A stretch of 50,844 nt of DNA from the NCBI RefSeq assembly GCF_016792905.1, contig NZ_JAEULP010000032.1, positions 1-50,844 of the forward strand, in the 5' to 3' direction. The notes under the pieces were generated by a model. The model did not search any database, had not been told where the DNA came from, and saw nothing but the letters and a program-made list of their open reading frames with translations. The DNA comes from Tabrizicola sp. Its GTDB lineage: Bacteria > Pseudomonadota > Alphaproteobacteria > Rhodobacterales > Rhodobacteraceae. Both the position numbers and the translations under genes were made by a program. Each line of letters begins with the position of its first letter. Position 1 is the stretch's first letter. Below are positions 16,231 through 26,252 of this stretch, piece by piece.

Positions 16231-16609
16231 GCGACGTTCCGCCGACTTTCTGCAACTGCATCGTCCCGCTGTACGCCGATCCGGCCCGCACTCTTGCCCG
16301 GGGCCGGGCCGGAGACGCCACCTGAAAGCCCGCCCTTCCGACGCCGCCCCGTTTAACCCAGCGTTGTCAAAGCCTTGCGCGCGAGTTTCCCGACCGAGCG
16401 AATCGTGATTGTCACGCGCCTGTGCGCCGCAGAAAAAGGTTCGTTTGCAGCCGCAGAAACGGCAGAATACCGGGCGGATATTTGCCAAACCTACCGCCCG
16501 GAAGGAAGAAATTCCGCCTATCCGCAAAACTTCGGAAACCGAACCACACGCAATGGTGGTAGTGTCCCCGCATCGGACCCGAGTCGCTGCCACCTCAGGA
16601 GAGCCCGAC
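16231..16609. other. 379-bp non-coding region between metG and a small membrane protein gene
   Basis: No convincing gene is seen here. It contains a perfect 8-bp inverted repeat, CCGGGCGG at 16470-16477 and CCGCCCGG at 16494-16501, with a 16-nt spacer, about 110 bp before the ATG of the 51-residue protein. The region is less GC-rich from about 16430 on and probably holds the promoter and a structured leader for that small gene. Confidence 0.5.
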
Positions 16610-16765
16610 ATGACACATGTTCTGCCGTCGCGTACCCGCCCTGCCAGAACCTATGCTGCCGTAGCCCTGTTCCTTGCCGTGTACGTTGGCGTTCTGGTTT
16701 TCGTCTTTGCGCCCAAGGACCTGATCTCTGTCCAGTCCCCGACCGCGCTGCTTGAAACCGACTGA
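16610..16765 (+). CDS. 51-residue one-span membrane protein
   Basis: This small protein has a basic N-terminus (MTHVLPSRTRPARTYA), one transmembrane segment (about 16-34, AAVALFLAVYVGVLVFVFA) and a short C-terminus ending LLETD. AGGAG lies 9 nt before the ATG at 16610, which supports translation. Longer upstream frames lack such a site. The positive-inside rule places the N-terminus in the cytoplasm. No family was recognised. It converges on the FAD oxidoreductase gene with 6 bp between stops. Confidence 0.65.
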   Translation: MTHVLPSRTRPARTYAAVALFLAVYVGVLVFVFAPKDLISVQSPTALLETD

Positions 16766-16771
16766 CCGTCG

Positions 16772-17980
16772 TCAGATGATCGCGCCTTCCACCAGCGCGC
16801 GCCCCTCGGCGATGCGTCCATAGTGAAACTCGGTCATATCCAGCGTGCGATAGCCGCCATGCACGATCAACTCGGCGGTCGCTCGGCCCATCGCGGGCGA
16901 CTGCTGCAATCCATGGCCTGAAAACCCGTTCAGGAACAGGAAGTTGCCGATCTCAGGATGCGGCCCTGTGATCGCGTTCTGGTCGAGACAATTGTAGTCA
17001 TACTGCCCCGCCCAATCGCTGATCACCTTGACCGCCTCGAAAGACGGGATGCGCGTGGCGATATTGGGCCAGATCTTATCCATCCACAGCCCGTAGTCCA
17101 TGGCGAAGTCGTCGAACGCCACTGCCGGGTCCACATCGGCGTGCCCCCCCGCCATGTAGGTCCCGCCGCCCACCTCGCGCACGAAAACGCCCGAGGGATC
17201 AATGGTCAGCGGCAAGGGCCGGTCCAGTGGCGTTTCCGCCTGGATCACCCAGTTGAAGCGCTTGCGCGGCTCGATCGGGATCGCGATCCCCGCCATAGCC
17301 GCCACCTTCGCCCCCCGTGTGCCAGAGGCGTTCACGACCGTCCCGCAAGCCACCGTCCGGCCTGATTTCAGCCGGACCCCGGTGACTTTCCCACCAGACA
17401 CATCCAGCCCCACCACCTCGTCCGCCAGATACTCCACGCCCGCCTCGCGGGCCTTGCGGTGGAACCAGTCGAAGACGGTCGATCCGTCGAAATAGCCCTC
17501 GTCGACCGTGTTCAGGCTGCCCAGCACCAGGTCGTCTACCGTCATGAACGGAAACTCTGCCGCGATCTGGTCGGGTGTCAGCAACCGTGTCCCCGCCCCC
17601 GCCGCCACCTGCACTTTCTGGTTGGCGCGCAGCACATCGGCGAACCCCTCATCGTCGGCAAGATACAGGTAGCCGAAATTCTGGATCTTCAGCTCCGGCA
17701 CCCGGTCATCGCCGCCCATCCGCTGCCGCAGGTTCTGCACGAAACCGGCCCCGAACTGCGAGATGCGGATATTCAGCTCGGTCGAGAACTGCTGGCGGAT
17801 GCAGGAAAAGCTCAGCGTGGTCGCCGCCTGCTCGTAAGACGGGTCGCGCTCGACAACCAGTACCCGGCCGGTGAAGCCCATCTGCGTCAGCCACCAGGCC
17901 GTCGACGACCCCATGATCGCGCCGCCGATGATCACCACATCATAGCTGTCGTGCTTCGGTTCCGTCTGAAATCCCTGCAT
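16772..17980 (-). CDS. FAD-dependent oxidoreductase (DAO/sarcosine oxidase-like)
   Basis: This is a 402-residue member of the D-amino-acid oxidase superfamily. The dinucleotide-binding site at 14-30 is VVIIGGAIMGSSTAWW, in which the middle Gly of GxGxxG is Ala21; the FAD-ribose Glu lies in VLVVERDPSY. NASGTRGAKVAAMAGI and the C-terminal GFSGHGLQQSPAMGRATAEL complete FAD binding. Relatives oxidise secondary or tertiary amines such as sarcosine, dimethylglycine or cyclic imino acids; the exact substrate is unknown. It is the last of a leftward run (copper operon, trmO, this gene). A 59-bp gap from trmO leaves cotranscription open. Confidence 0.88.
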   Translation of the reverse strand: MQGFQTEPKHDSYDVVIIGGAIMGSSTAWWLTQMGFTGRVLVVERDPSYEQAATTLSFSCIRQQFSTELNIRISQFGAGFVQNLRQRMGGDDRVPELKIQNFGYLYLADDEGFADVLRANQKVQVAAGAGTRLLTPDQIAAEFPFMTVDDLVLGSLNTVDEGYFDGSTVFDWFHRKAREAGVEYLADEVVGLDVSGGKVTGVRLKSGRTVACGTVVNASGTRGAKVAAMAGIAIPIEPRKRFNWVIQAETPLDRPLPLTIDPSGVFVREVGGGTYMAGGHADVDPAVAFDDFAMDYGLWMDKIWPNIATRIPSFEAVKVISDWAGQYDYNCLDQNAITGPHPEIGNFLFLNGFSGHGLQQSPAMGRATAELIVHGGYRTLDMTEFHYGRIAEGRALVEGAII

Positions 17981-18039
17981 GTCTGTCCGCGCTCCAAGCT
18001 CTCGCCGGAGGGTCTATCCCAGCTTCCGGCAAGGGTAAA

Positions 18040-18540
18040 TCACTCCTGTGCAGGCGGAACGTCGACCGAGGGCAACCAGGGCTTGATGTCCAGAAGCGGC
18101 GTCCCGTCGAAGGCGTCGAGCGCATCAAACTCCAACATGCCCGCCGTCTGATCCAGTGCAAGAAGCCGCACCACCCCCACGGCGACAGGATTGGGCCGCG
18201 CGGGCGAGCGCAGGGCAAAGACACCTGTCGGTCCGTCGCGATGCGCCGGGCTCTGCAGGATCAGATCGCGCCGCGCCAACCCGGTCCAATACAGCACCAT
18301 CAACGGCATACCCGGCGCCAGCCCCTGCAGCCCGGGCCGGAACGGCGGGTCGATCTCCGCCCGAAAATCACCCCCCGCCTCCCGCGCCTCGCGCAGGTTC
18401 TTTGGGCAGTTGCCCCGCGACCAGGGGCTGCGAAGTCGACCGATGAACCGCAGATGCGCGTCGTCCGCCACCCGGGCTGGATCGAAGCTCAGCGCGACCT
18501 CACCCGGACGCGCGGCTATTCCCGGCGATGCCTCGCTCAT
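18040..18540 (-). CDS. trmO: tRNA (t6A37-N6)-methyltransferase TrmO
   Basis: The 166-residue protein is of the TsaA/YaeB family, which methylates N6-threonylcarbamoyladenosine at position 37 of tRNA-Thr using S-adenosylmethionine. The family motifs are LRFIGRLRSPWSRGNCPKNL at the N-terminus, TGVFALRSPARPNPVAVGVV in the centre and DALDAFDGTPLLDIKPWLPS near the end. It lacks the extra C-terminal domain of E. coli TrmO, as most short bacterial members do. It lies 61 bp downstream of the PCu(A)C gene in the same direction. Confidence 0.9.
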   Translation of the reverse strand: MSEASPGIAARPGEVALSFDPARVADDAHLRFIGRLRSPWSRGNCPKNLREAREAGGDFRAEIDPPFRPGLQGLAPGMPLMVLYWTGLARRDLILQSPAHRDGPTGVFALRSPARPNPVAVGVVRLLALDQTAGMLEFDALDAFDGTPLLDIKPWLPSVDVPPAQE

Positions 18541-18601
18541 TCCAGCCGCCCCCGACCTGCCTCGGCGCCATGCTGCGGCAGGTCGGGCGCGTGCGCAAGC
18601 C

Positions 18602-19102
18602 TCAGCCGCCCGAGCCTTCGCCCATGTCCATCGTGGAATGGTCCATGTCGCCCATGTCCTCGCCCATCGGCGGGTCGATCATGAACTCAACCTCCACCCG
18701 GCCCGCATGCTCGAAGATCAGCGTCACCTTGCGCATCTCGCCTTCGGTCAGCGGACCGGTCAGGCCCATGAACATGATGTGATAGCCGCCATGCTCCAGG
18801 TTCACCGTCTGGCCGGGCGGGATCTCGACGGCATCGACATGCTCCATCGTGCCGACGCCATTCTCGTCGACCTTGCTTTCATGGGTCTCCGCCTTGGCGG
18901 CGAAATCCGCCTCGACCCCGATCAGCCGGTCGGCCTCGGTCCCTTCGTTGCTGATCGCCAGGAATCCCCCGGCAGCCTTGGCCGAGGCGGCGGGCTGCGG
19001 GATATTGGGGTGAATGATCTCCAGGTCGCCGACCTTCACCTCATGGGCAAGGGCAGGAACAGCCAGCAGCAGCGAAGCTGCGAAGGTCAGGATGCGTTTC
19101 AT
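18602..19102 (-). CDS. periplasmic copper chaperone PCu(A)C with Met/His-rich tail
   Basis: The 166-residue protein has a signal peptide (MKRILTFAASLLLAVPALA) and a cupredoxin-like PCu(A)C domain. The copper(I) motif H-x(n)-M-x(n)-H-x-M is present as ETHESKVDENGVGTMEHVDA and GGYHIMFMGL. These proteins deliver copper to the CuA or CuB site of cytochrome oxidase. An unusual tail, PPMGEDMGDMDHSTMDMGEG, adds more Met/His ligands and may help load copper. GGAG lies 9 nt before the ATG. It is the third gene of a leftward copper-type operon after the DUF2946-like and PepSY genes. Confidence 0.9.
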   Translation of the reverse strand: MKRILTFAASLLLAVPALAHEVKVGDLEIIHPNIPQPAASAKAAGGFLAISNEGTEADRLIGVEADFAAKAETHESKVDENGVGTMEHVDAVEIPPGQTVNLEHGGYHIMFMGLTGPLTEGEMRKVTLIFEHAGRVEVEFMIDPPMGEDMGDMDHSTMDMGEGSGG

Positions 19103-19134
19103 CGGTCTACTCCGGTTTGAGGAAAGGGAAAACA

Positions 19135-20502
19135 TCAGTTCACCAGCCGCTTCAGGGGCGGCAGGGTAGTCAGGACCACAAGGTCCAGCACGATCACGGC
19201 CAGCAGCGTCAGGCCCAGCATCGGGAAGGCCAGCGACAGGGCGAGCATCACCAGGATAGCCCCCTTGGCATAGGGAATCTGGGTGGGCCGGGGTGGAGCC
19301 CCAAGTCGCGCGCCCGCAGGACGACGCTTCCACCACAGCACCAGGCCGGAAACCGCCATCAGGATCACCGATAGGCAGAAGCCGGTGTTCAGCGCGATGT
19401 TCCACAGGCCCAGGTCGCCTTCGTGGAACGCGACCCCCCAGGCCATCAGCCTGGCGTAAGGCGAATAGTCGGCATAACGCACATCGGCCAGAACGTTGCC
19501 GGTATAGCGGTCGATGTGGATCGTCCGGTCGGCCGTCGGGTCAGGCCCGTCGTTCGACATGCTGTCATGGCTGATCGTGAAGACCCCCGTCTCGTTCGCG
19601 GGAAGGTTCAGCTGGTAGCGCCAGGCAAAGCCCAGCCCGTCGGCGAAAGCCGCGACGCTGTCCACCGTCACCGGCCCATGGATCGCCATGGTTCCAGCCA
19701 GCGAGCCCGATTCCGGCATCGGCGTCTGCTCCAGGCCCCAGGGCACTTCCTTGGCGGCGCCGTGGTTCATGCTGGCATGGGTCGCGTCCGACAGGGGCAC
19801 CGCGTCCCATTTCTCCGCCGGAAAGGTCGACCAGGCCTGCACGAACTTGGTTCCCCAAAGCCCGGTCCAGCTCAGGCCCGAGATCAGGAACAGCACCATA
19901 AGCAGGCTGACCCAGAGACCAAGCGCCCCGTGCAGCGATTTCCAGAAGGCCCGGCCCCTTGCCGCCGTCTGCACCGTCAGCGCCTTGCCCCAGCCCTCGC
20001 GCGGCCAGTGCAGGTAGATGCCGGTGATGGTCAGCAGAAGCCCCAGGCTCGCGGCCGCCTCGATCATCCAGTCGCCGACATCGCCGATCAGGAGCGAGCC
20101 GTGGATGTCGGTCAGGAAGTCGTACCACCCGGCCCGCCAGGGAAACTGGTTCAGCACCTCTCCGGTGTAGGGGTTCAGGGTGACGCCGGTGCTGGTCTCC
20201 CCGGCGGCCACGGCGACGGCAGCGGCATGGTCGGGCGACAGCGGGGCGACATACTGGGTGGCCGTCGATCCGGGCACGGCGGCCTCGGCTGCGGCGGTCA
20301 ACGCGCTGACCGGCAACAGATGGTCGCCGCGCGGGATGGTCAGCTTCTCGTCGCCGATCCCGGTAAGGACGGCGATCCACAGCATGATCAGCCCGGTGGT
20401 GGCGAGCATGATGAGGAAGGGGATGACATAGAGCCCGGCATAGAAGTGCCAGCGCCAGACGGCGAAATACAGATGGTTCGGGGATTGTGTCTCGGTGGAC
20501 AT
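19135..20502 (-). CDS. PepSY-associated transmembrane protein
   Basis: The 455-residue membrane protein is of the PepSY_TM type. A first transmembrane segment follows YFAVWRWHFYAGLYVIPFLI. A large periplasmic part carries a PepSY-like repeat (VTLNPYTGEVLNQFPW) and RTIHIDRYTGNVLADVRY, and further membrane spans follow (LGLLLTITGIYLHWP; LWVSLLMVLFLISGLSWTG; the C-terminal pair). H/W residues typical of this family (HWP, HGALG, FHEGDLG) are present; relatives act as ferric or cupric reductases or in siderophore uptake. Context with DUF2946-like and PCu(A)C genes suggests copper handling. GAAGG precedes the ATG at 20502; earlier in-frame starts lack support. Confidence 0.88.
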   Translation of the reverse strand: MSTETQSPNHLYFAVWRWHFYAGLYVIPFLIMLATTGLIMLWIAVLTGIGDEKLTIPRGDHLLPVSALTAAAEAAVPGSTATQYVAPLSPDHAAAVAVAAGETSTGVTLNPYTGEVLNQFPWRAGWYDFLTDIHGSLLIGDVGDWMIEAAASLGLLLTITGIYLHWPREGWGKALTVQTAARGRAFWKSLHGALGLWVSLLMVLFLISGLSWTGLWGTKFVQAWSTFPAEKWDAVPLSDATHASMNHGAAKEVPWGLEQTPMPESGSLAGTMAIHGPVTVDSVAAFADGLGFAWRYQLNLPANETGVFTISHDSMSNDGPDPTADRTIHIDRYTGNVLADVRYADYSPYARLMAWGVAFHEGDLGLWNIALNTGFCLSVILMAVSGLVLWWKRRPAGARLGAPPRPTQIPYAKGAILVMLALSLAFPMLGLTLLAVIVLDLVVLTTLPPLKRLVN

Positions 20503-20595
20503 CGGGATGCCTTCGGTTCGCGTGGAAGTACACAAGGCGCTAGCGCCTGCATGCGGCACGGGAAGGCGGCGTCGATACGGGAATGGGCGCCGCCG

Positions 20596-20961
20596 TCAGG
20601 CGGTAGGCGGACCCTGCGGCAGGCGGCCGGGGTCAAGCACCCGCGCCAGCGCCCGGCTTTCCCGCGGGACAATGCTTGTCGCGGCAAAGGTCAGGTCATG
20701 GTCGATCTGCAGTTGCACTGCGCTCGGCAGGTCGGAACCGCCGGTGATCTGGCAGGCCAGGCAATGCAGGCCCGTCTTCGCGGCGTCGCCCGGCATGTCG
20801 CCGCAGAAGTCCTGTGCCGTCAGCCCGTTCGCCAGCGCGAAGGCAAGGGCTTCCTCCTGGTCGGACGGCAGACGATGGCCGAACCCCGTCGCGACCAGCG
20901 CGACGGCAAGGGCGGCGACCAGCGCTGCCCGGTGCAGGCTGAGGATGGCCTTGACCAGCAT
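20596..20961 (-). CDS. DUF2946-like small membrane-anchored protein with CxxC
   Basis: The 121-residue protein has an N-terminal hydrophobic segment (about 8-24, LHRAALVAALAVALVATGF) and a polar remainder. That remainder contains C-G-D-M and HCLACQ, a CxxC-type pair usual in DUF2946 proteins near copper genes. It comes first in the copper-type operon, 93 bp before the PepSY gene. The ATG at 20961 is likely, but no strong ribosome site is visible and an upstream GTG cannot be excluded. The DUF2946 call is tentative; the copper link is from context. Confidence 0.6.
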   Translation of the reverse strand: MLVKAILSLHRAALVAALAVALVATGFGHRLPSDQEEALAFALANGLTAQDFCGDMPGDAAKTGLHCLACQITGGSDLPSAVQLQIDHDLTFAATSIVPRESRALARVLDPGRLPQGPPTA

Positions 20962-21089
20962 GCGCCCGGCATGGCGCAAGTCGCCCCTGCCGTCAACCAC
21001 CTGACCGCAGATGTCCTGTCGCAGATGCGCCCGGCTTGCGAGCCGCCAACAAACCGGATTGACTGCGCCCACGCGGAAGGAGCCCCGAC

Positions 21090-22157
21090 ATGTCTGATCC
21101 CGTTACCGTCTTCGATGGCCACAACGACATCGTCCTGAAGATCGCCGCCGCGGGCGAAGCGCGCGACAGGCTCTGGTTGCAGGGCGAAGGCGCGGGCCAC
21201 CTGGACCTGCCCCGGATGCTGGCCCACGGCTTCGCGGGCGGCTTCTTCGCGGTCTACATTCCCTCGCCAGAGGTGGAAGGCATGGACCTGCTCCATGCCG
21301 CGATGGACAATCCGCCCTATGACCTGCCCCTGCCGGACCTGATCGACCACGCCGCGGCCCAGCCGGTTGCCGTGGAAATGCTCGGACATCTTCTGTGGAT
21401 GGAGCGTGCCTCGGAGGGCCGGTTCCGCTGGTGCCGAACGGCGGGCGAAATCCGCGCCGCCATGGGCGAGGGCGTCGTCGCCGGGGTGATCCATTTCGAG
21501 GGCGCCGAGCCCATCGGGCCGAACCTCGACGCGCTGCATCTGTTCCATGCCATGGGCCTGCGCTCGCTGGGGCCGGTCTGGAGCCGCCCGACGATCTTCG
21601 GCCACGGGGTGCCGTTCCGCTTCCCCTCGCAGCCCGACACCGGGCCCGGCCTGACTCCGCTTGGCCGCGATCTCGTTCGCGAATGCAACCGGCTGAAGAT
21701 CATGCTCGACCTCAGCCACCTGAATGAGGCCGGGTTCCTCGACGTGGCGAAGCTGACCGACGCGCCGCTGGTGGCGACTCATTCGAACGCCCATGCAATC
21801 ACGCATTCCAGCCGCAACCTGACCGACTGGCAGTTGCGCGCCATCGGCGAAAGCGGCGGGATGGCGGGGCTCAACTTCGCGACCTGTTTCCTGCGCCCCG
21901 ATGGCCGCGACAATGCCGACATGACGCTCGACCCGGTCAAGCGGCATATCGAACACATGCTGGCACTGGCGGGCGAAGACAGCGTCGGGATCGGCTCGGA
22001 CTATGATGGCGCGACAACGCCGAAAGACATCGGCGGGGCCGAGGGCCTGCCCGTCCTTGTCGCCGCGATGCGCGGCATGGGATTGGGCGAACCGCTGATC
22101 AGGAAGATCTCCCACGGCAACTGGCTGCGGCTCCTTGAACGCACATGGGGCGCATAG
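21090..22157 (+). CDS. membrane dipeptidase family (renal dipeptidase-like) zinc hydrolase
   Basis: This 355-residue amidohydrolase-fold peptidase belongs to family M19. The first metal site is DGHNDIVLK (D-x-H), the bridging Glu is in VIHFEGAEP, and His ligands lie in DLSHLNE and ATHSNAHAITHSSRNL. GIGSDYDGA supplies the catalytic Asp. There is no signal peptide or membrane anchor, so it is a cytoplasmic enzyme acting on dipeptides or related compounds. AAGGAG precedes the ATG. It converges on oxyR with 9 bp between stops and diverges from the copper-type operon. Confidence 0.9.
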   Translation: MSDPVTVFDGHNDIVLKIAAAGEARDRLWLQGEGAGHLDLPRMLAHGFAGGFFAVYIPSPEVEGMDLLHAAMDNPPYDLPLPDLIDHAAAQPVAVEMLGHLLWMERASEGRFRWCRTAGEIRAAMGEGVVAGVIHFEGAEPIGPNLDALHLFHAMGLRSLGPVWSRPTIFGHGVPFRFPSQPDTGPGLTPLGRDLVRECNRLKIMLDLSHLNEAGFLDVAKLTDAPLVATHSNAHAITHSSRNLTDWQLRAIGESGGMAGLNFATCFLRPDGRDNADMTLDPVKRHIEHMLALAGEDSVGIGSDYDGATTPKDIGGAEGLPVLVAAMRGMGLGEPLIRKISHGNWLRLLERTWGA

Positions 22158-22166
22158 CGCCGTCGG

Positions 22167-23060
22167 TCACTTCGCCGCCAGCCCCTCATTCAGCCCCGCG
22201 GCCAGTTCGGAATAGCGGTCCGACAGCGGGTCGCTCCGCCGCCAGACCAGACCCAGTGTCCGGCGTGGGCTTGGGTCCGGCAGACGGTGTAGCGCGACCG
22301 GGGCCGAGCGGCCCTCGACCTCGGCCGCCATCTCCGGGATCAGCGTCACCCCGATCCCCGCGCCCACCATCTGAACCAGAGTCGCCAGCGACGAGCCCTC
22401 CATCGCCTCGCCCATCGGGCTCGGGGGCAGCTTGCAGACCGCGATGGCCTGGTCGCGGAAACAGTGGCCTTCCTCCAGCAGCAGAAGCGGCATCGCCGGA
22501 AGCTCCGTCACCGGTGGAATGGGCAGGTGCGCATCCAGTGCATTGCGGACCAGCAGGAATTCCTCGTCGAACAGCACATGCTCGATCAGCGAGGGTTCCG
22601 AGATCGGCAGGGCCACCAGCGCAAGGTCAAGCCGCCCCTCGGCCAGGTCGCGCATAAGCTTCGGCGTCACCGCCTCGCGCGGGCGCAGATCCAGCTCGGG
22701 ATAGCGGTCCGAAACTGCCCGCATCAGCCGAGGCAGAAGGTACGGAGCAACCGTCGGAATCACCCCCAGCCGCAACCGGCCAGACAACGGCCCGGCCGAC
22801 GCCCGGGCAAGGGCGCCCAGTTCGTCGACCGCCCGCAGGACATCGCGCGCGCGCAACGCGAATTCCTCGCCCAGGCCCGTCAGGCTGATCTGCCGCGCCC
22901 CCCTCTCGACCAGGGCCGCCCCCAGAAGCTCCTCCAGCTCCTTGATCTGCAAGGACAGCGCCGGCTGCGAGATCGACGAAGCCTCGGCGGCCCGCCCGAA
23001 ATGGCGGTGCCGGGACAGCGCGTCGAAATATCGCAGGTGCTTCATGGTGATCTGTGCCAT
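22167..23060 (-). CDS. oxyR: hydrogen peroxide-sensing regulator OxyR
   Basis: This is a 297-residue LysR-type regulator. An N-terminal winged helix-turn-helix (about 1-65, HFGRAAEASSISQPALSLQI) is followed by a substrate-binding-like domain. The redox pair is present: C200 in EEGHCFRDQ and C209, nine residues later, exactly as in E. coli C199/C208. Peroxide forms a disulfide between them and turns on antioxidant genes. It is divergent from katG, its classical target, with a palindrome in the 163-bp spacer. The identification is strong because of the cysteine spacing and the neighbour. Confidence 0.93.
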   Translation of the reverse strand: MAQITMKHLRYFDALSRHRHFGRAAEASSISQPALSLQIKELEELLGAALVERGARQISLTGLGEEFALRARDVLRAVDELGALARASAGPLSGRLRLGVIPTVAPYLLPRLMRAVSDRYPELDLRPREAVTPKLMRDLAEGRLDLALVALPISEPSLIEHVLFDEEFLLVRNALDAHLPIPPVTELPAMPLLLLEEGHCFRDQAIAVCKLPPSPMGEAMEGSSLATLVQMVGAGIGVTLIPEMAAEVEGRSAPVALHRLPDPSPRRTLGLVWRRSDPLSDRYSELAAGLNEGLAAK

Positions 23061-25392
<2,332 letters not shown>

Positions 25393-25402
25393 GATCACAG
25401 GG

Positions 25403-25426
25403 GGGCCCGGGGAATACTCCGGGCCC
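25403..25426 (+). terminator. hairpin terminator after katG
   Basis: GGGCCCGG (25403-25410) pairs perfectly with CCGGGCCC (25419-25426) over an 8-nt loop, 10 bp after the katG stop. The following bases are TTCC rather than a run of T, so termination may be imperfect or Rho-assisted. Confidence 0.65.
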
Positions 25427-25483
25427 TTCCGAACTCCGCAGATCGGGCGTCAGTCCAAGTCGGGATCGTTCAATCGGTTGGCG

Positions 25484-25691
25484 CGGCTTCAACCGTTCAT
25501 CCTGAAGGGCCATGGCAAACCGCGCGTCAATGACGCGGGTCCTGAGCGGGATAGTCTTCAGCAATCGCTATGGCTTGCGGTGGTGCGATGCGCCTAGCGA
25601 GTATGGCGCGCCGAAGACGCATTGCAACCGCCGGAAGCGAGCGAGCGACAAGAGCGTCTTCGCCCGGAGAATGGAAAGGCTGGCCTCCGGG
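25484..25691 (+). pseudogene. IS5-family transposase remnant (frameshifted)
   Basis: From 25484 one frame reads RLQPFILKGHGKPRVND. After a one-base shift near 25535 the next frame continues RVLSGIVFSNRYGLRWCDAP, then EYGAPKTHCNRRKRASDKSVFARRM. In this order they match the N-terminal part (DUF4096 region) of IS5-group transposases, which I recall as L-x-P-F-x-P-K-x-x-G-K-P-R-x-D-D-R-x-V-L-x-G-I-x-F and N-G-x-x-W-x-D-A-P...Y-G-x-x-x-T-L-x-N-R. Resemblance is lost after about 25691, the catalytic domain is missing, and no terminal repeats are evident. It is a decayed fragment left downstream of katG. Confidence 0.7.
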
Positions 25692-25734
25692 ACCGCAACC
25701 CCGGTCGAACGTCCGGCAAGCTATCCCCGTAGGA

Positions 25735-26106
25735 TCAATCGCAAAGCCTTGTACCATCCGGCAGGAGCCGGACGATGAAATCGCTTTGGCCGTTGGCTTC
25801 CAGGCTTATTGCGCCAAGTCGGTGAAGGGCTCGAAGGACCTCGATCAACCCCGGTCCCGGAGCGGGAGGCGTCCAGCCAAAGTGGTGCGACAGAAAGCGG
25901 GTCAGCGCGGTGACTGATGCCTCGCCTCCGAATTCGTCGATCAGGGCACCCAGCACCAGTCGCTGCCGAACCTCGATCCCGAGGGGCACGACCTCCTGGC
26001 CGCCATTTTCATCCATCGCGGTGCGCAAGGCCAAACGCGGAGGCGCCGGGTCGACACGGCGCAGGCGGGGGCCACTATCCCGATTTGCCCTTGCGGAAGT
26101 TAACAA
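25735..26106 (-). CDS. hypothetical protein, possible winged-helix fold
   Basis: A frame of about 93-140 residues ends at 25735. The C-terminal 93 residues (from an internal Met codon at 26016) have codon use like the neighbours and alternating helices: RQRLVLGALIDEFGGEASVT, ALTRFLSHHFGW, GLIEVLRALHRLGAISLEAN. They end in the beta-like DFIVRLLPDGTRLCD, suggestive of a small winged-helix protein. The TTG at 26106 has GAGGAG at a good distance; ATGs at 26016 and 26157 are alternatives. I know no family for it. It lies between an IS5 remnant and a LysR gene, so it may be an accessory gene. Confidence 0.5.
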   Translation of the reverse strand: MLTSARANRDSGPRLRRVDPAPPRLALRTAMDENGGQEVVPLGIEVRQRLVLGALIDEFGGEASVTALTRFLSHHFGWTPPAPGPGLIEVLRALHRLGAISLEANGQSDFIVRLLPDGTRLCD

Positions 26107-26252
26107 GGTTCTCTCCTCGCATACCATGCACCCGACGTCGGCAACTTGGTCCGTCACGTCCGATCTTGAGGATCAATGTGGCCTCAATGCGTCGGGGATG
26201 GGGTGAGAACGCGATGCAGCGCTCACCCTTGTCCGGGATCGACCCAGGCAGG

